Below are positions 21,622 through 32,299 of a DNA stretch of 64,000 nt, in pieces. The DNA lies in NCBI RefSeq assembly GCF_000208745.1, contig NC_030858.1, positions 16,780,324 to 16,844,323 on the forward strand, read 5' to 3'. Numbering within the stretch: the stretch's first letter is position 1; every line of letters starts with the position of its first letter. The DNA is from Theobroma cacao. Lineage: Eukaryota; Streptophyta; Magnoliopsida; Malvales; Malvaceae. Under the pieces are notes generated by a model that did no database searches, was not told the DNA's origin, and worked only from the letters and a program-made list of their open reading frames with translations. The position numbers and the translations under genes were made by a program.

Positions 21622-24600
21622 TTGAAGTTGTCAAAACAAATGCAAGTGGGAACCATTGAGAAAAAGAAAGATGTCTGTTTGCTTGATAATGCAACGACAC
21701 ATACCATAGTTTGTGGCAAGCACTTTTTCTCGAATGTGACATTACGTAAGGCAAATATCCATACATTATTAGGTCTTTCTGAGATTATCGATGGCTCTAG
21801 GAATGCCACAGTTGTTTTGCCAAATGGCACGACCTTGCATATCGAAGATGCATTGCTAAATAATATATCGATGAGGAATCTACGTAGCTTCAAAGATGTA
21901 CTCCGTAATTGGTACCATCTCAAAACAATTTATGAGCAAAATAAGGAATGTATCTACATCACCTTTTATTAGATAGGCCAGAAGATCATCCATGAGAAGT
22001 CGGAAGCTTCAACTATAAGATTGTATTGTGTCATTATTAGAGCTGTTGAATCCTACATTACCATGTCTTGGAGACTAGTAAATCCCAATGAGTTTGGACT
22101 TTGGCATGATCTCCTAGGTCACCGTAGAGCTACGATGATGAGTAGGATAATCCAAAATACTAAAGGACACCCTTTAAAGGATAAAAAGGTTTTATTGTTC
22201 AAAGATTGTACCTGTGAAACTTGTTCACAAGGAAAGCTCATTACTAGACTTTTTATGACAAAGGTTGATCTTATATCCCTTTCATTCTTACAAAGACTTC
22301 AAGGTGATATTTGTGGACTAATACAACTAACAAGTGAGCTATTTTGATATTTTATAGTATTAGTGAACTTTTTTATTGAGGATAAAGCTCAACTCTTCAG
22401 CGTTGGGTCATGCAATTTTGCATGCGATGACACTAATTAGATTGTGCCCCATTACTAGCCTCTTACAATCTCCCATGCAGTTGGTTCTAGTTTATGAACT
22501 AGACATTTCACATTTACGCACCTTTGGGTGCATTGTACAAGTGGCTGTAACACTGTCAAAAAAAGACTAAAATAAGTCCTTAACCTCGTTTGGGCATTTA
22601 CGTTGGTTTTGATTCACCGTCCATTATTATGTTTTTGAAACCAACGATGAGTGATCTTTTACCTCCAGATTCGTGGATTGTTTATTTCGATGAAACAATG
22701 TTCCCATCAATTAGGATGTCTAAGGCTTCCATGACTGAGAAGCAGAAATTAGTTGAGAATTTCTCTTATAATGAGAAAAATCTATCCTATTTAGATCCAA
22801 AAACTCTGGAATGTGAAAGTGAGGTGCAACGTATAATCCATTTATAGGCTATTGCTAATAGACTTTCTGACGCATTTAATGATATTGCCAAGGTCACAAA
22901 GTCTCATATTCTAGCTGTGAATGCTCTAGCTAGGATTGTTGTTCCTGAAAGACAAGTTGAAATGGATCAAAATGGCCCATGCCTAAAATGTAGAAGATCG
23001 ATAGGATCAAAAGACACTACCCTTTGAAAATGAAGGGGGAGGAATTAAGAATTCACTTCAGAGGAGCTTAGCATTAAGCTTGCTCTAAAAGAAGCTACTG
23101 CCCCTAAAATGGCATGAACCCATGAAAAGATCACAGACCATGAGAATACTGAGATCTCTATTACATATTATAATGAGATTTGAGATAGGAATGAGACAAT
23201 CATCATTGATGTTTTTGTACTCTTAGTTGCTCATGAGATTATGAACAATGATTATGAACCAAGATCTATTATCGGATGTCGTCAAAGGCAAGATTAGCCT
23301 AAGTAGGAGGAAGCAATCCAAGCTGAATTGGCTTTACTAGCTAAACAAGAGGTTTTCAGACCTATAGCTCAAATCCCTGATAATGTAATGCCTGTTGGAT
23401 AAAAGTGGGTCTTTGTTTAGAAACGAAATGAGAAAAACAAGATCATGAAGTATAAAACTCGACTGGTAGCCCAAGGCTTTTCTTAAAGGCTTGGGATTGA
23501 TTATGATGGGACGTATTCACTTGTGATAGATACAATTACCTTTTGTTTCGTTATTAGCATATCTATTTCTAAAAAACTGAAAATGTGTCTTATGGAGGTT
23601 GTGACAACACATTTATATGGTTCATTAGACCCTGATATTTATATGAAAATTTTCAAGGGGTTTAAAAGGCTGGAAGCATACACTCATCGTAACTTATTCT
23701 CAATAAAGTTGTAAAGATCTTTATACGGGTTAAAGCAATCCGGTCGCATATGGTATCGATGCTTAAGCAAGTACCTATTTAAGGAAGGGTACAAAAATGA
23801 TCCTATCTGCCCATGCGTGTTTATTAAGAAATCAAAAATCGAATTTGTTATGGTAGTAGTTTATGTCGATAATATAAATTTGATTGGAACTCTAGAAGAA
23901 TTATCTACAACTATCGAATATTTGAAAAAAGAGTTTGAAGTTAAAGATTTAGGTAAAACCAAACTTTGTCTTAGTCTAGAGCTTGAGCACGAAGCAAATG
24001 GAATACTTGTCCACCAGTTAGCATACATTGAGAGATCGCTTAGACGTTTTAATATGGACAAGGCTCACCCATTAAGCACCCTTATGGTTGTGAGGTTTCT
24101 TGATCCCCAAAAAGTCCTGTTTCATCCTAGAGAGCCTAATGATGAGATACTTTGTCTTGAAGTACCATATCTCAATGTAAGTGGGACTTTGATGTACTTG
24201 GCACAATGTACGAGACCAGATATCACTTTTACGATAGATTTGTTGGCATGTTTTAGTTTTGAGCCAACCCGAAAACACTAGAATGGGAGAAAATATATCT
24301 TTTGTTATTTTCGAGGAACCATAGATTTGTGATTATATTATTCCAAGGATTCCACTAACTATGGTTTAGTTGGATATGCTGATGCGAGATATAAATCTTA
24401 TTTGCATAAGACTCACTCTTAAACTCATTATTTATTTTACTATAATAGCACCACCATTTCTTGGTGCTCTACTAAGCAAACGCTAGTAGCTACATCCTCC
24501 AATCATTTCGAGATTATTGCTCTATATGAAGTTGGAAAAAAGTGTGTTTGGTTGAGATCTATTATAACACATATTCATAATTCTTGTTGTTTAACACCGA

Positions 24601-24815
24601 TTGCAAATTCTCCCACCATAATTTATGAAGATAATGCTACTTGTATTGCACAAGTCAAGGGAGGATATATTAAAGGTGATAGGACCAAGCATATCTCGCG
24701 AAAAATTTTCTATACTCATGAACTCCAATAAAGTCGACAAGTTGACGCTAAACAAACTCGCTCTACTAATAGTCTTGCAGATCTTTTACCAAGTCATTGC
24801 CAATGCCAACATTTG
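21622..24815 (+). pseudogene. Copia 1 pol (protease, integrase relic, RT, RNase H)
   Basis: The protease block DNATTHTIVCGKHFF lies near 21685-21730. The integrase zinc-binding start (LWHDLLGHRR, then CTCETCSQGK) lies near 22095-22240. The integrase core is missing: sequence jumps at about 22345-22400 from GDICG..YFIVL to the late block ALGHAILHAMTLIR. Reverse transcriptase starts with AELALLAKQEVFRPIAQIP near 23320 and includes YGLKQSGRIWY and the catalytic YVDN near 23865 (the usual form is YVDD). RNase H follows (YADA, then TKQTLVATSSNHFE, then YEDNATCIAQVK). Stops and frameshifts occur throughout. Confidence 0.88.
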
Positions 24816-25080
24816 AAAAATTAGTATATGGCATTGGAGTGTTGCGAAAGATTGATTTGCCCTTAGAATGGCAAAGTATCAATTACCCTAAAAGCAGTAA
24901 ACCCTAAAAGTGGCAATATGGCTCAATTGAGGGGGAGCAATTATGGACTTAGTGCATTATACTCTTTTTCCCATTTGTTCGATTTTTATCCCATTGGGTT
25001 TTTCCAACTTAAGTTTTTTAATAAGGCAATAATAGCACGTCTAGTTAGGCCACCATAATGGTGTTCCGTCCAAGGGGGAG

Positions 25081-25435
25081 TGTTATGGAAATATGGACAT
25101 ATCACACCACATTAGATCAATACAAATTAGAGTAATTTGATAAATGATAAATGTATTATCCATATTCTAGATATTTCAAAATTCATCTACATGCTGAAAT
25201 TATCTAGGTGATAATGTGGGATTTATGAAGAAGGTAATGTAATTTAAAGATATATCTTATTAGGAGATTGTGATAGCCATCGATCTGTTAGGGGCTTCAA
25301 CTATAAATAAAGGGTCACCCCACCCTTATTTATAAAACAGTTATTTTTCATTTCAAGTATTACTTCAGTAATACATAAAGAACATTCTCTCAATATCTCT
25401 CTTTTCTTCCTATTTCAATTATTTCTTTTACAACA
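25081..25435 (+). repeat. 3' LTR of copia element 1
   Basis: 355 bases, TGTTATGGAA to TTTTACAACA, next to the polypurine tract on its left and the AAAAC target duplication on its right. Confidence 0.92.
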
Positions 25436-25440
25436 AAAAC

Positions 25441-25875
25441 TCAATATTAATTTTTTTGTAACAATTTTAAAATAATTTGCATCTTTAAAACTAGATAAAA
25501 AAAAATTCTTACTCAGAAAATATAATGTCACAACTAACATTTTATAAATTGTAACATAAATTGTGAGAATAAGGATAAAAGTACATAAGGAACTAATGTA
25601 AAATAATTTTTTTTTAAAAAACAAGAAGTAATGTAAAATATTAATGTTACAATATTGGTAGTGAGAACGATAGCAACAGTAACTATTAAAATTAGATACA
25701 AGTTCACTATAATCGGCTTCGTCAGCTTATGAGTATTGTAAAGCTAGCAATAAATCAAGTAGTGATGACATCTACGAGTTTGTGAATTTCATGCCATCTA
25801 CTTGCTTGTAAAAATGCCTGTAAGAGGTTGCAGGTAGTCATACGTGACAGGGTAAATAGCATAAAAAAGGAAAGT
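25441..25875. other. AT-rich repeat continuation, no gene
   Basis: The first 200 bases continue the AT-rich repeat interrupted by copia element 1 (CTAACATTTTATAAATTGTAA, GAATAAGGATAAAAGTAC). 25640-25875 shows nothing recognisable, though it may be the 5' UTR of the LINE to its right. Confidence 0.45.
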
Positions 25876-27624
25876 TTAAGGAAGTCATGATTAGCAAAGA
25901 GTTTTCACTATATTTATTAATAACTTGTCTCCACGGTTTAATTGATTACGGTTGGGACAAATTAGAAGCCATTTTGGAAAAGTTCTTAATGTTTTTCAGT
26001 TTTCAAAGGAGGTAGGATAGAGGAAGGATTTTAGGTTTTTGATATTTGGGGTTGGGTAAAAGCAAGAACAACAATTGAACAATTAAATGGGGTATGGTTT
26101 TTCAATTACAAAATTAGTGCTAATCGAGCTTGTTTCAACACACGTTCATCATTCTGGCAGAAGAGAGATTTTGTCAAGAAATTGCCTTAAACATAAATTC
26201 AAACCATTCTTGGTCCTTCCACTGAGACCAAATGAAGGATTGTTAATGATAATAGTGAAAACAAGAGCTGTATTAACGTTTTGTTGGGTCATAATGATGG
26301 GGAGGATTTTTCAGCCACCAAGGAGTTTGCTAAAGTCTGTGCAATCTATATGGATGATGAAATTCTCCAATGGTTGGAGAATTCCATGGTAGCTGATAGT
26401 GATAATATTAAGGATCTAGATTCCATGATGACTCAATTAAAGGAGTGTGGCAAGGTTGGGGTGGAGATACACCACATGTCAAGACACAAATCTTGATTTC
26501 TTTAAGGATAATGGTTTGATAGAGCACCATAAGAAAGAGAAAAGAAAGCTTCAAAAGTTGGTTCTTTTGTTTTTATATGTGGAATGTAAACTTGGCAGGG
26601 GAAAGAGAAAGTGTTGGATCTTTGCGTCAACTATGCCTATCCATGAGTGGAATGCACACACATTCCAAGCCATTGTAGGTGAAGAGAATGTTAAATTCAC
26701 TTCATTTGAAAGGATTGTTATGATGATGAGTACATGCCTAAAGGTTAGATTGGATGAAGTGATATGGCTACAAATGGGTGAAAAGCTTTATGAGGTGCAT
26801 GCAAATGAATTCTAAACAGAAAGGTGATTAGAGTTTCTTGCAATTGCCACTTTAAATAAATGGGATGCGCAATCTAATGGCAACTTGCAATCTATAGCAA
26901 ATGGGAAAAATGGAATTTTTTATGAAGTAGTACCAGATGGATGTAACTGTCAAGCTCACAATAAGCCATCTGATAGTGTTAGGCAAGTTTTTAACATTGC
27001 CCTTCTTGTTGATGGTGATATGTAGCACGGGATAGGCCAAATTGGGAAAGGGAAGAGAAACTTTTGTTAGTCCTCTAATAAGTCATTAATTGATAGGCCC
27101 ATTGAGTTTAATGAATACCAAATTTGTGAGTGGGCCAGTTTGAGGAGATTATGGAAACAAGTTTGGGTTTGTTGCAAATTAACGAGTTTTGAGTCAAACA
27201 GAAGTTGAATTGGCTAGATTGGAAGGGAATAAAAGTCTAAACAATACTAGGCTTAAGGGAGATGGCCTAGTGGAATGGGGAGAGAATTACGACATGCAAA
27301 ACTCTAGACTATAAGGAAACGGTGATGGGAGAATTATAGACCTAGTGAACAATAACCAATTAGGATTGGAATAAATGAGGATGGCTAAAGATAATGGGTT
27401 CTGATTGTGTAGAAATGGAACAAATAAGAAAAGAGCAAATGGGCTCGAGCTTAAGGGAAGACGTAGCTTTGGAAGTGGATACAAAAAGGTTGGAGTACTT
27501 AGTGATAGTGATAGAATTGGGTTTTAGTAAAAATAAGACACATGGTCAAGTTGTGTCCCAAACTCTAGAAGCTTTTACAAGCCTTGGTGAGGGAAACACA
27601 AAGGAGATAGAGTGTGTGTGTGTG
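25876..27624 (+). pseudogene. L1-type LINE ORF1 relic (RRM plus DUF4283-like)
   Basis: Across shifting frames the order is: RVFTIFINNLSPRFN and HFGKVLNVFQFSKEVG (RRM-like start, 25895-26010); VKARTTIEQLNGVWFFNYKI (26055-26115), the second half of the RRM; DGEDFSATKEFAKVCAIYMD and ILQWLENSMVAD (26295-26400); then CWIFASTMPIHEWNAHTFQA (26615-26675), the DUF4283-type block found in plant LINE ORF1 and relatives. It ends where the minus-strand LTR begins. Frameshifts and stops show it is dead. The remainder of ORF1 and the start of ORF2 are at 35790-36640. Confidence 0.75.
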
Positions 27625-27626
27625 TG
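27611..27626 (+). repeat. GT microsatellite at LINE/LTR junction
   Basis: A GTGTGTGTGTGTGTG run lies exactly where LINE sequence meets the end of the minus-strand LTR, which hides the target duplication. Confidence 0.9.
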
Positions 27627-30062
27627 TCACAATCCAATCTTAGGCCATGACTGGTATGAGAACCAAGGAGACTATCCTCCCTTGATTCAAGCAAGCCTTA
27701 CTCATTTAATACACCTGTGCAATTCCATACACCATAAACACCAAACTCAGTCGGCTCTCATACATATATACATGTCAAACATACATTATCCATTACGCAT
27801 ACTCATGTGCTTGTATAGGCCCTTGGGCCATTACATCATATCTTATGCATCATAGTACACCACTATACTTAGCTATAACACAAAAAAGTGTAACTTGACA
27901 CTTGTAAGCACATGACTAAAAATGAGACTCATCAACAGAATGTAGCAAGACTCATGTAGGCTCAAGGGTTGACTATAAGGCATACCTATCAACAAACTCG
28001 AGGATCCCTCCCCAGATGGTGATCTATTCTACGCATATATATGAAAACCAAAAACATGAGTCTTAAAAACGTGAGTGTAACTTAGTGAATGAATAATGGA
28101 AAACGAGAACAAGCTAAGTATAAGTTGTTAATGATGCCATGCATTGGTTCTCAAACTATGCATTTCATTTTAAAACCAAATTTCCATTCCAAGCATGAAT
28201 GACGATATAATACGTGCAACAATTAGATGTATTTATATAGTATAAAAACTTCCTTAAAAGTTTAAGAAGGGGTGCAAATTGATGGCCTTTAAATGGCATT
28301 TAAAGGAATCCAAAGACTTAATTCTAGTGTAAAGGGATTGACTTTTTTTCCTTTGGGGGTTGATCCATAGCTCACAGAACCTATTCTATGGGTTCTATCC
28401 TTTAGGGATTGACCTTCTCCCTTGGTGGTGTTAATCCCTTTTTAATAGAATGTCTTAAAAAGGCTACTAAAATCTGGGGATCGACCTTTCTTATGTTGAG
28501 GATCAATCCCTACAAAACAGAATTCCTCCTATTGAGCTACAGGACCATAGGGATTGACCTCTTCACCCTTGGAGATTGATCCTTTTTTCAATAGAAATCA
28601 TTTTTTGAGTTCTTTTAAGCTATAAACTCATTTACATAAGAAATGATCCATCTCCCTCTAACACAAGCTTGCCACAAGCTTCAACACCATCAAAACATCA
28701 ATCTCCTAACATCTAGTAAGAGTGGATCGCAATCCAACAATTAATACCTCATCAAGCTTCCTTTCATTTTAGATGCTTAAATCTAAAACAAGTCAATTAA
28801 AGGAAGCATCTTATTTAGTTTTCAACATGCACTCTAGGAAAGAAAAGAGTTTCTTTTATGAACATTATCAATAGTATAAGTAAGATCATCAACAACACAA
28901 GAGCCACATGCCCTTCCTTTAAACACAAGTCGTCTACAATCAAAGTCATCAACAATAGTCCAACACATGCCTTCCACCTCACACATGCTGCCCACATCAC
29001 TATTACTAGCAAAACAATGATCATGTGCCTTTCACCTTACACATGTTATCCACAATCATACAATAGACTTAGACCCTTCACCTCACAGACGTTATCCATA
29101 ATCAAGATAAAAACTTGTACCCTACACTTGGCACATGTTATCCATAATCAAATATGTATCCACATAATTAAATTTTAAATAAGGTTTTCCACCAAAACGC
29201 TTGTTCCCTTAACACTTTCAAATACACACACACACACACACACAAAGTATATCAACTTTGTCAAATGGACAATTGCACCACAATTCTTAATTGGGATTTC
29301 ACAAATATGTGCAAACAGATGAATTTGTAAAACACGATTTATGCTTCTTTTTATTCAAAATGGGTGTTGATGCAATCCACTTACCTCAAGTGTCTCTTCT
29401 TACGACTTTGGCAAGTAGACTTCATGCACCTAGCTTCCGATAGTTCCTTAAGGCTTCAAAGGATCCTAGAACAACCATAGCTCACTTAAATTCTTCCTTG
29501 CTTATTAATTCAAAACAAGTCAAGTAACTATGAAATTTCATTTTTCGAAGTCAACAAGCTTAGACTTTCATTCCAAAACTTCCACAATTTCAAAACATCA
29601 AGTCCTTACCTTGGTGAACAATCAAGAGTAGCTTTCCACTGATTTCCTTAGCCTAGAAGAAGAGATTAAGCTGTAACCAAAAAGAAAAGAAATTACAAGC
29701 TAGTCAAATTGAAGGTAATGGCTTAAAGAAGCTAAAATGCACTTTTGTTTCTAATCTTAAGGCCCCAAAATGAGTGTAAGAGTGAGTGGGAGTGAGAAGG
29801 GGAGAGTTCGAAGGGTTTGAGTGAAAAAATGAGTGAAAAGAGCCTAAGAGAACTTAATGGGCAGATGGGCCAAAGTTAGCCAAGTATACTCATGAAGATC
29901 AACCCTTTTTGAAGGGGGGTCGATCCTTTCAATCCAAAAACCTATTTAAGGGCTTATGGAAACCAAGGATTGACCCGTTATGCTCAAAGGCTTTATCCCT
30001 TCAAGACAAAATGCTTGAAAGGCTTGTCTACTTAGTTTTTCTTGTTCATTAACTTTCTAACA
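27625..30062 (-). repeat. LTR of a minus-strand Ty3/gypsy-like element
   Basis: On the minus strand it runs from TGTTAGAAAGTTAATG (30062) to CTAAGATTGGATTGTGACA (27625), with TG..CA ends. The purine run AAAAGGGGAG sits immediately upstream (30063-30072 on the plus strand, reverse-complemented), the expected polypurine tract, so this is a 3' LTR of about 2.44 kb. It includes repeated words of the type GGGATTGACCTTCTCCC and GATCAATCCCT (28330-28590 and 29895-30000) and a CA microsatellite. Only a short internal piece (35481-35790) remains, so the rest of the element was lost. Confidence 0.65.
29225..29245 (+). repeat. CA microsatellite
   Basis: About ten CA units inside the minus-strand LTR. 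Confidence 0.95.
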
Positions 30063-30072
30063 CTCCCCTTTT

Positions 30073-30557
30073 TGATACAAGAGTATAATAGTAGATTATT
30101 ATTAGTTTGAAATTATAGGTATATTAAAATTCTTCCTTTACTTGTATTAAGATTTTAAACTAGTCATGTTCTATTTAGGAATAGAACACCTATTTTATTT
30201 AAATCTCTTATTAATTATTCTAATTGTATTAGAATAATTAGGAGTAGAGTTTTATTAGGATTTGGGCCTATAATACTATAAATAGGACCCTTAGGCTTAG
30301 TTATGAGACATTCAGAGTTGAGAGTTAATAAATAATATTTTCTTAAGCAGGAGTTCTTATTTCTCTAGGCTTTTTTAAAGAGTAAGAGGTTTTAGTATCT
30401 TTGGCCTAGCCAACCAAAATGGGATTTTGGCTATTTTTCACCTTAGTGGGGTTTTCAACCTTGCCAAGATTGGTGATTCACCTTAGTGGGGTTTTCAACC
30501 TCGCCACGATTGGTGTCTTTCACAACGCACAAGTGTCTTTACAACGCCCCGGCGTCA
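30073..30557 (+). repeat. 5' LTR of the Ty3/gypsy element
   Basis: TGATACAAGAG to CCCCGGCGTCA, 485 bases. CTATAAATAGGACCC near 30280 is a good TATA box. The 3' part has an internal direct repeat CACCTTAGTGGGGTTTTCAA (30440 and 30480). Confidence 0.95.
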
Positions 30558-30573
30558 GTTTGGTATCAGAGCG
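30558..30573 (+). promoter_or_regulatory. tRNA-iMet primer-binding site
   Basis: TGGTATCAGAGCGGG starts three bases after the 5' LTR and is complementary to the initiator-methionine tRNA 3' end, the usual primer of plant LTR elements. Confidence 0.9.
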
Positions 30574-30746
30574 GGAGGATCATTGTTCGTTGCATAAAGA
30601 TTCACTGTCAAGTTTCAATACTCCCTGTTCGGGTCATTTTATTTATTGCTTTATAGTTATATCATCATCTTTTTTTTTTCTCTACATCACCACATCATCA
30701 TCATCATATAATAAAATACCGTCAAGATGTTAAAATCGTCAAAGAG

Positions 30747-32299
30747 ATGATCACGAGATTGAGATTACAGAACTACGTCAGTAAATTCAAGAATTACAAG
30801 AGCAACTCGCAAGACGTGATGCTCAAATCAACAATAACAACTCTAGTGATGAAGATAATGACACTAATCCGTTTCATCAAAATTCATCCTCTGAATAAGA
30901 AATACCTATTCGTCGCCTAAGAACTGCTGCTACCAGAGATTTGGGAATCAAAGTCAACATTCTTGAGTTTGAAGGAAGACTTCATCCTGATGACTTCCTT
31001 GACTGGCTCTACACAGTGGAAATAGTTTTCGAGCTCAAAGATATTCCCGATGAAAAACGTGTGAAGCTTATGGCAATTAAATTAAAGAAGCACACTTCTA
31101 TTTGGTGGGAAAATCTCAAAAGGCAACAAGAAAGAGAAGGACGCAACAAGATCATAACATGGGATAAGATGCGTCGAGAACTCAAGCATAAGTTCCGTCC
31201 TGAGCATTATCGACAAGAAATTTTTATCAAATTTCATAACTTGAGGCAAAAAACAATGTCGGTAGAAGAATATACAATGGAGTTCGAACAACTTCACATG
31301 AAGTGCGATGTCCATGAACTTGAAGAACAAACTGTAGCTCGTTATCTTGGGGGTCTCAATGTTGAAATTGCAGATGTTGTTCAACTACAACCATATGGGA
31401 ACCTAAATGATGTCATCAAATTAGCATTAAAGGTTGAGAAACAACAATTAAGAAAAAGCTCAGTGAGTTTATCTAGACAAAAAGATTCCACCTCAAACCG
31501 TGGGAGACAAAGTTCAGCAACCATTCCACCTCCAAAGGTAAACTCTTTCAAAATTCTAAACAATAAAGAGACTACTTCTACTCGTGTTTCTAATGTCAAC
31601 AAAAAGTGCTTCAAATGCCAAGGATTTGGGCATATTGCTTCTGATTGTCCAAATCGAAAAATTATCTCTTTAGTTGAAGAAGAAGTCATGGAAGAACCTA
31701 GACTAGAAAAAGTAGACGATGAGCTAGAAATATTCAACAACAAAGAGATAGAAGAAGTTTCTGCTGACCATGGAGAAGCTCTTGTTGTTCGTCGTAACCT
31801 TAACACTACTATGATGACAGAAGATGAAAGTTGGCTACGTCACAACATATTCTATACAAGGTGCACATCTCAAGGGAAGGTTTGTAATGTCATTATTGAT
31901 AGTGGAAGCTGTGAGAATGTTGTTGCCAACTACATGGTGGAAAAGTTGAAACTTCCAATTGAAGTACATCCTCATCGTTACAAGTTACAATGGATGAGAA
32001 AAGGAAACGTCGTTAAGGTAACAAAGCGCTATTGTATTCAATTCTCTATTGGAAATAAGTATGAAGATGAAGTCTGGTGTGATGTTATTCCAATGGACGC
32101 TTGCCACTTGTTGTTAGGACGCCCATGGCAATATGATCGTCGAGCTCACCATGATGGATACAAGAATACTTATTCCTTCATTAAGGATGGAGTAAAAATT
32201 ATGTTGACTTCTTTAAAACCAAAAGACCAACCAAAGAGACAAGAGGAAGATAAAACACTCATCACTATGTCTAGTTTAAACAAAGCTTATCGTGAGTGA
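30747..32299 (+). pseudogene. Ty3/gypsy gag and protease
   Basis: An N-terminal coiled segment (TELRQ, then IQELQEQLARRDAQ) is followed by stops, including TAA at 30896-30898. From 30941 it is open for 452 codons: LEFEGRLHPDDFLDWLYTVE begins the retrotransposon gag domain, a zinc knuckle CFKCQGFGHIASDC lies near residue 220, and the aspartic protease has IIDSGSCENVV near residue 320 with LLLGRPWQYDRR near 385. Frame and order lead directly into pol after the TGA at 32297-32299. The protease region looks intact, which fits a recent insertion. Confidence 0.92.

Larger units (their letters stand above)
19831..25435 (+). mobile_element. Ty1/copia retrotransposon 1 (complete but dead)
   Basis: 5605 bases with LTRs at 19831-20184 and 25081-25435, flanked by a perfect target duplication AAAAC (19826-19830 and 25436-25440). 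The internal region holds gag, protease, a broken integrase, reverse transcriptase and RNase H in the copia order. The polypurine tract CAAGGGGGAG (25071-25080) precedes the 3' LTR. The primer site after the 5' LTR reads CGTTATCAACACAATC, not the common TGGTATCAGAGC. Protein style (DNATTHTI protease) suggests the Bianca lineage, at low confidence. Many stops make it non-autonomous. Confidence 0.93.

Noticed and set aside
31082..31806. Minus-strand frames of 100 and 141 codons
   Set aside because: Antisense shadows of the intact-looking gag-protease frame.
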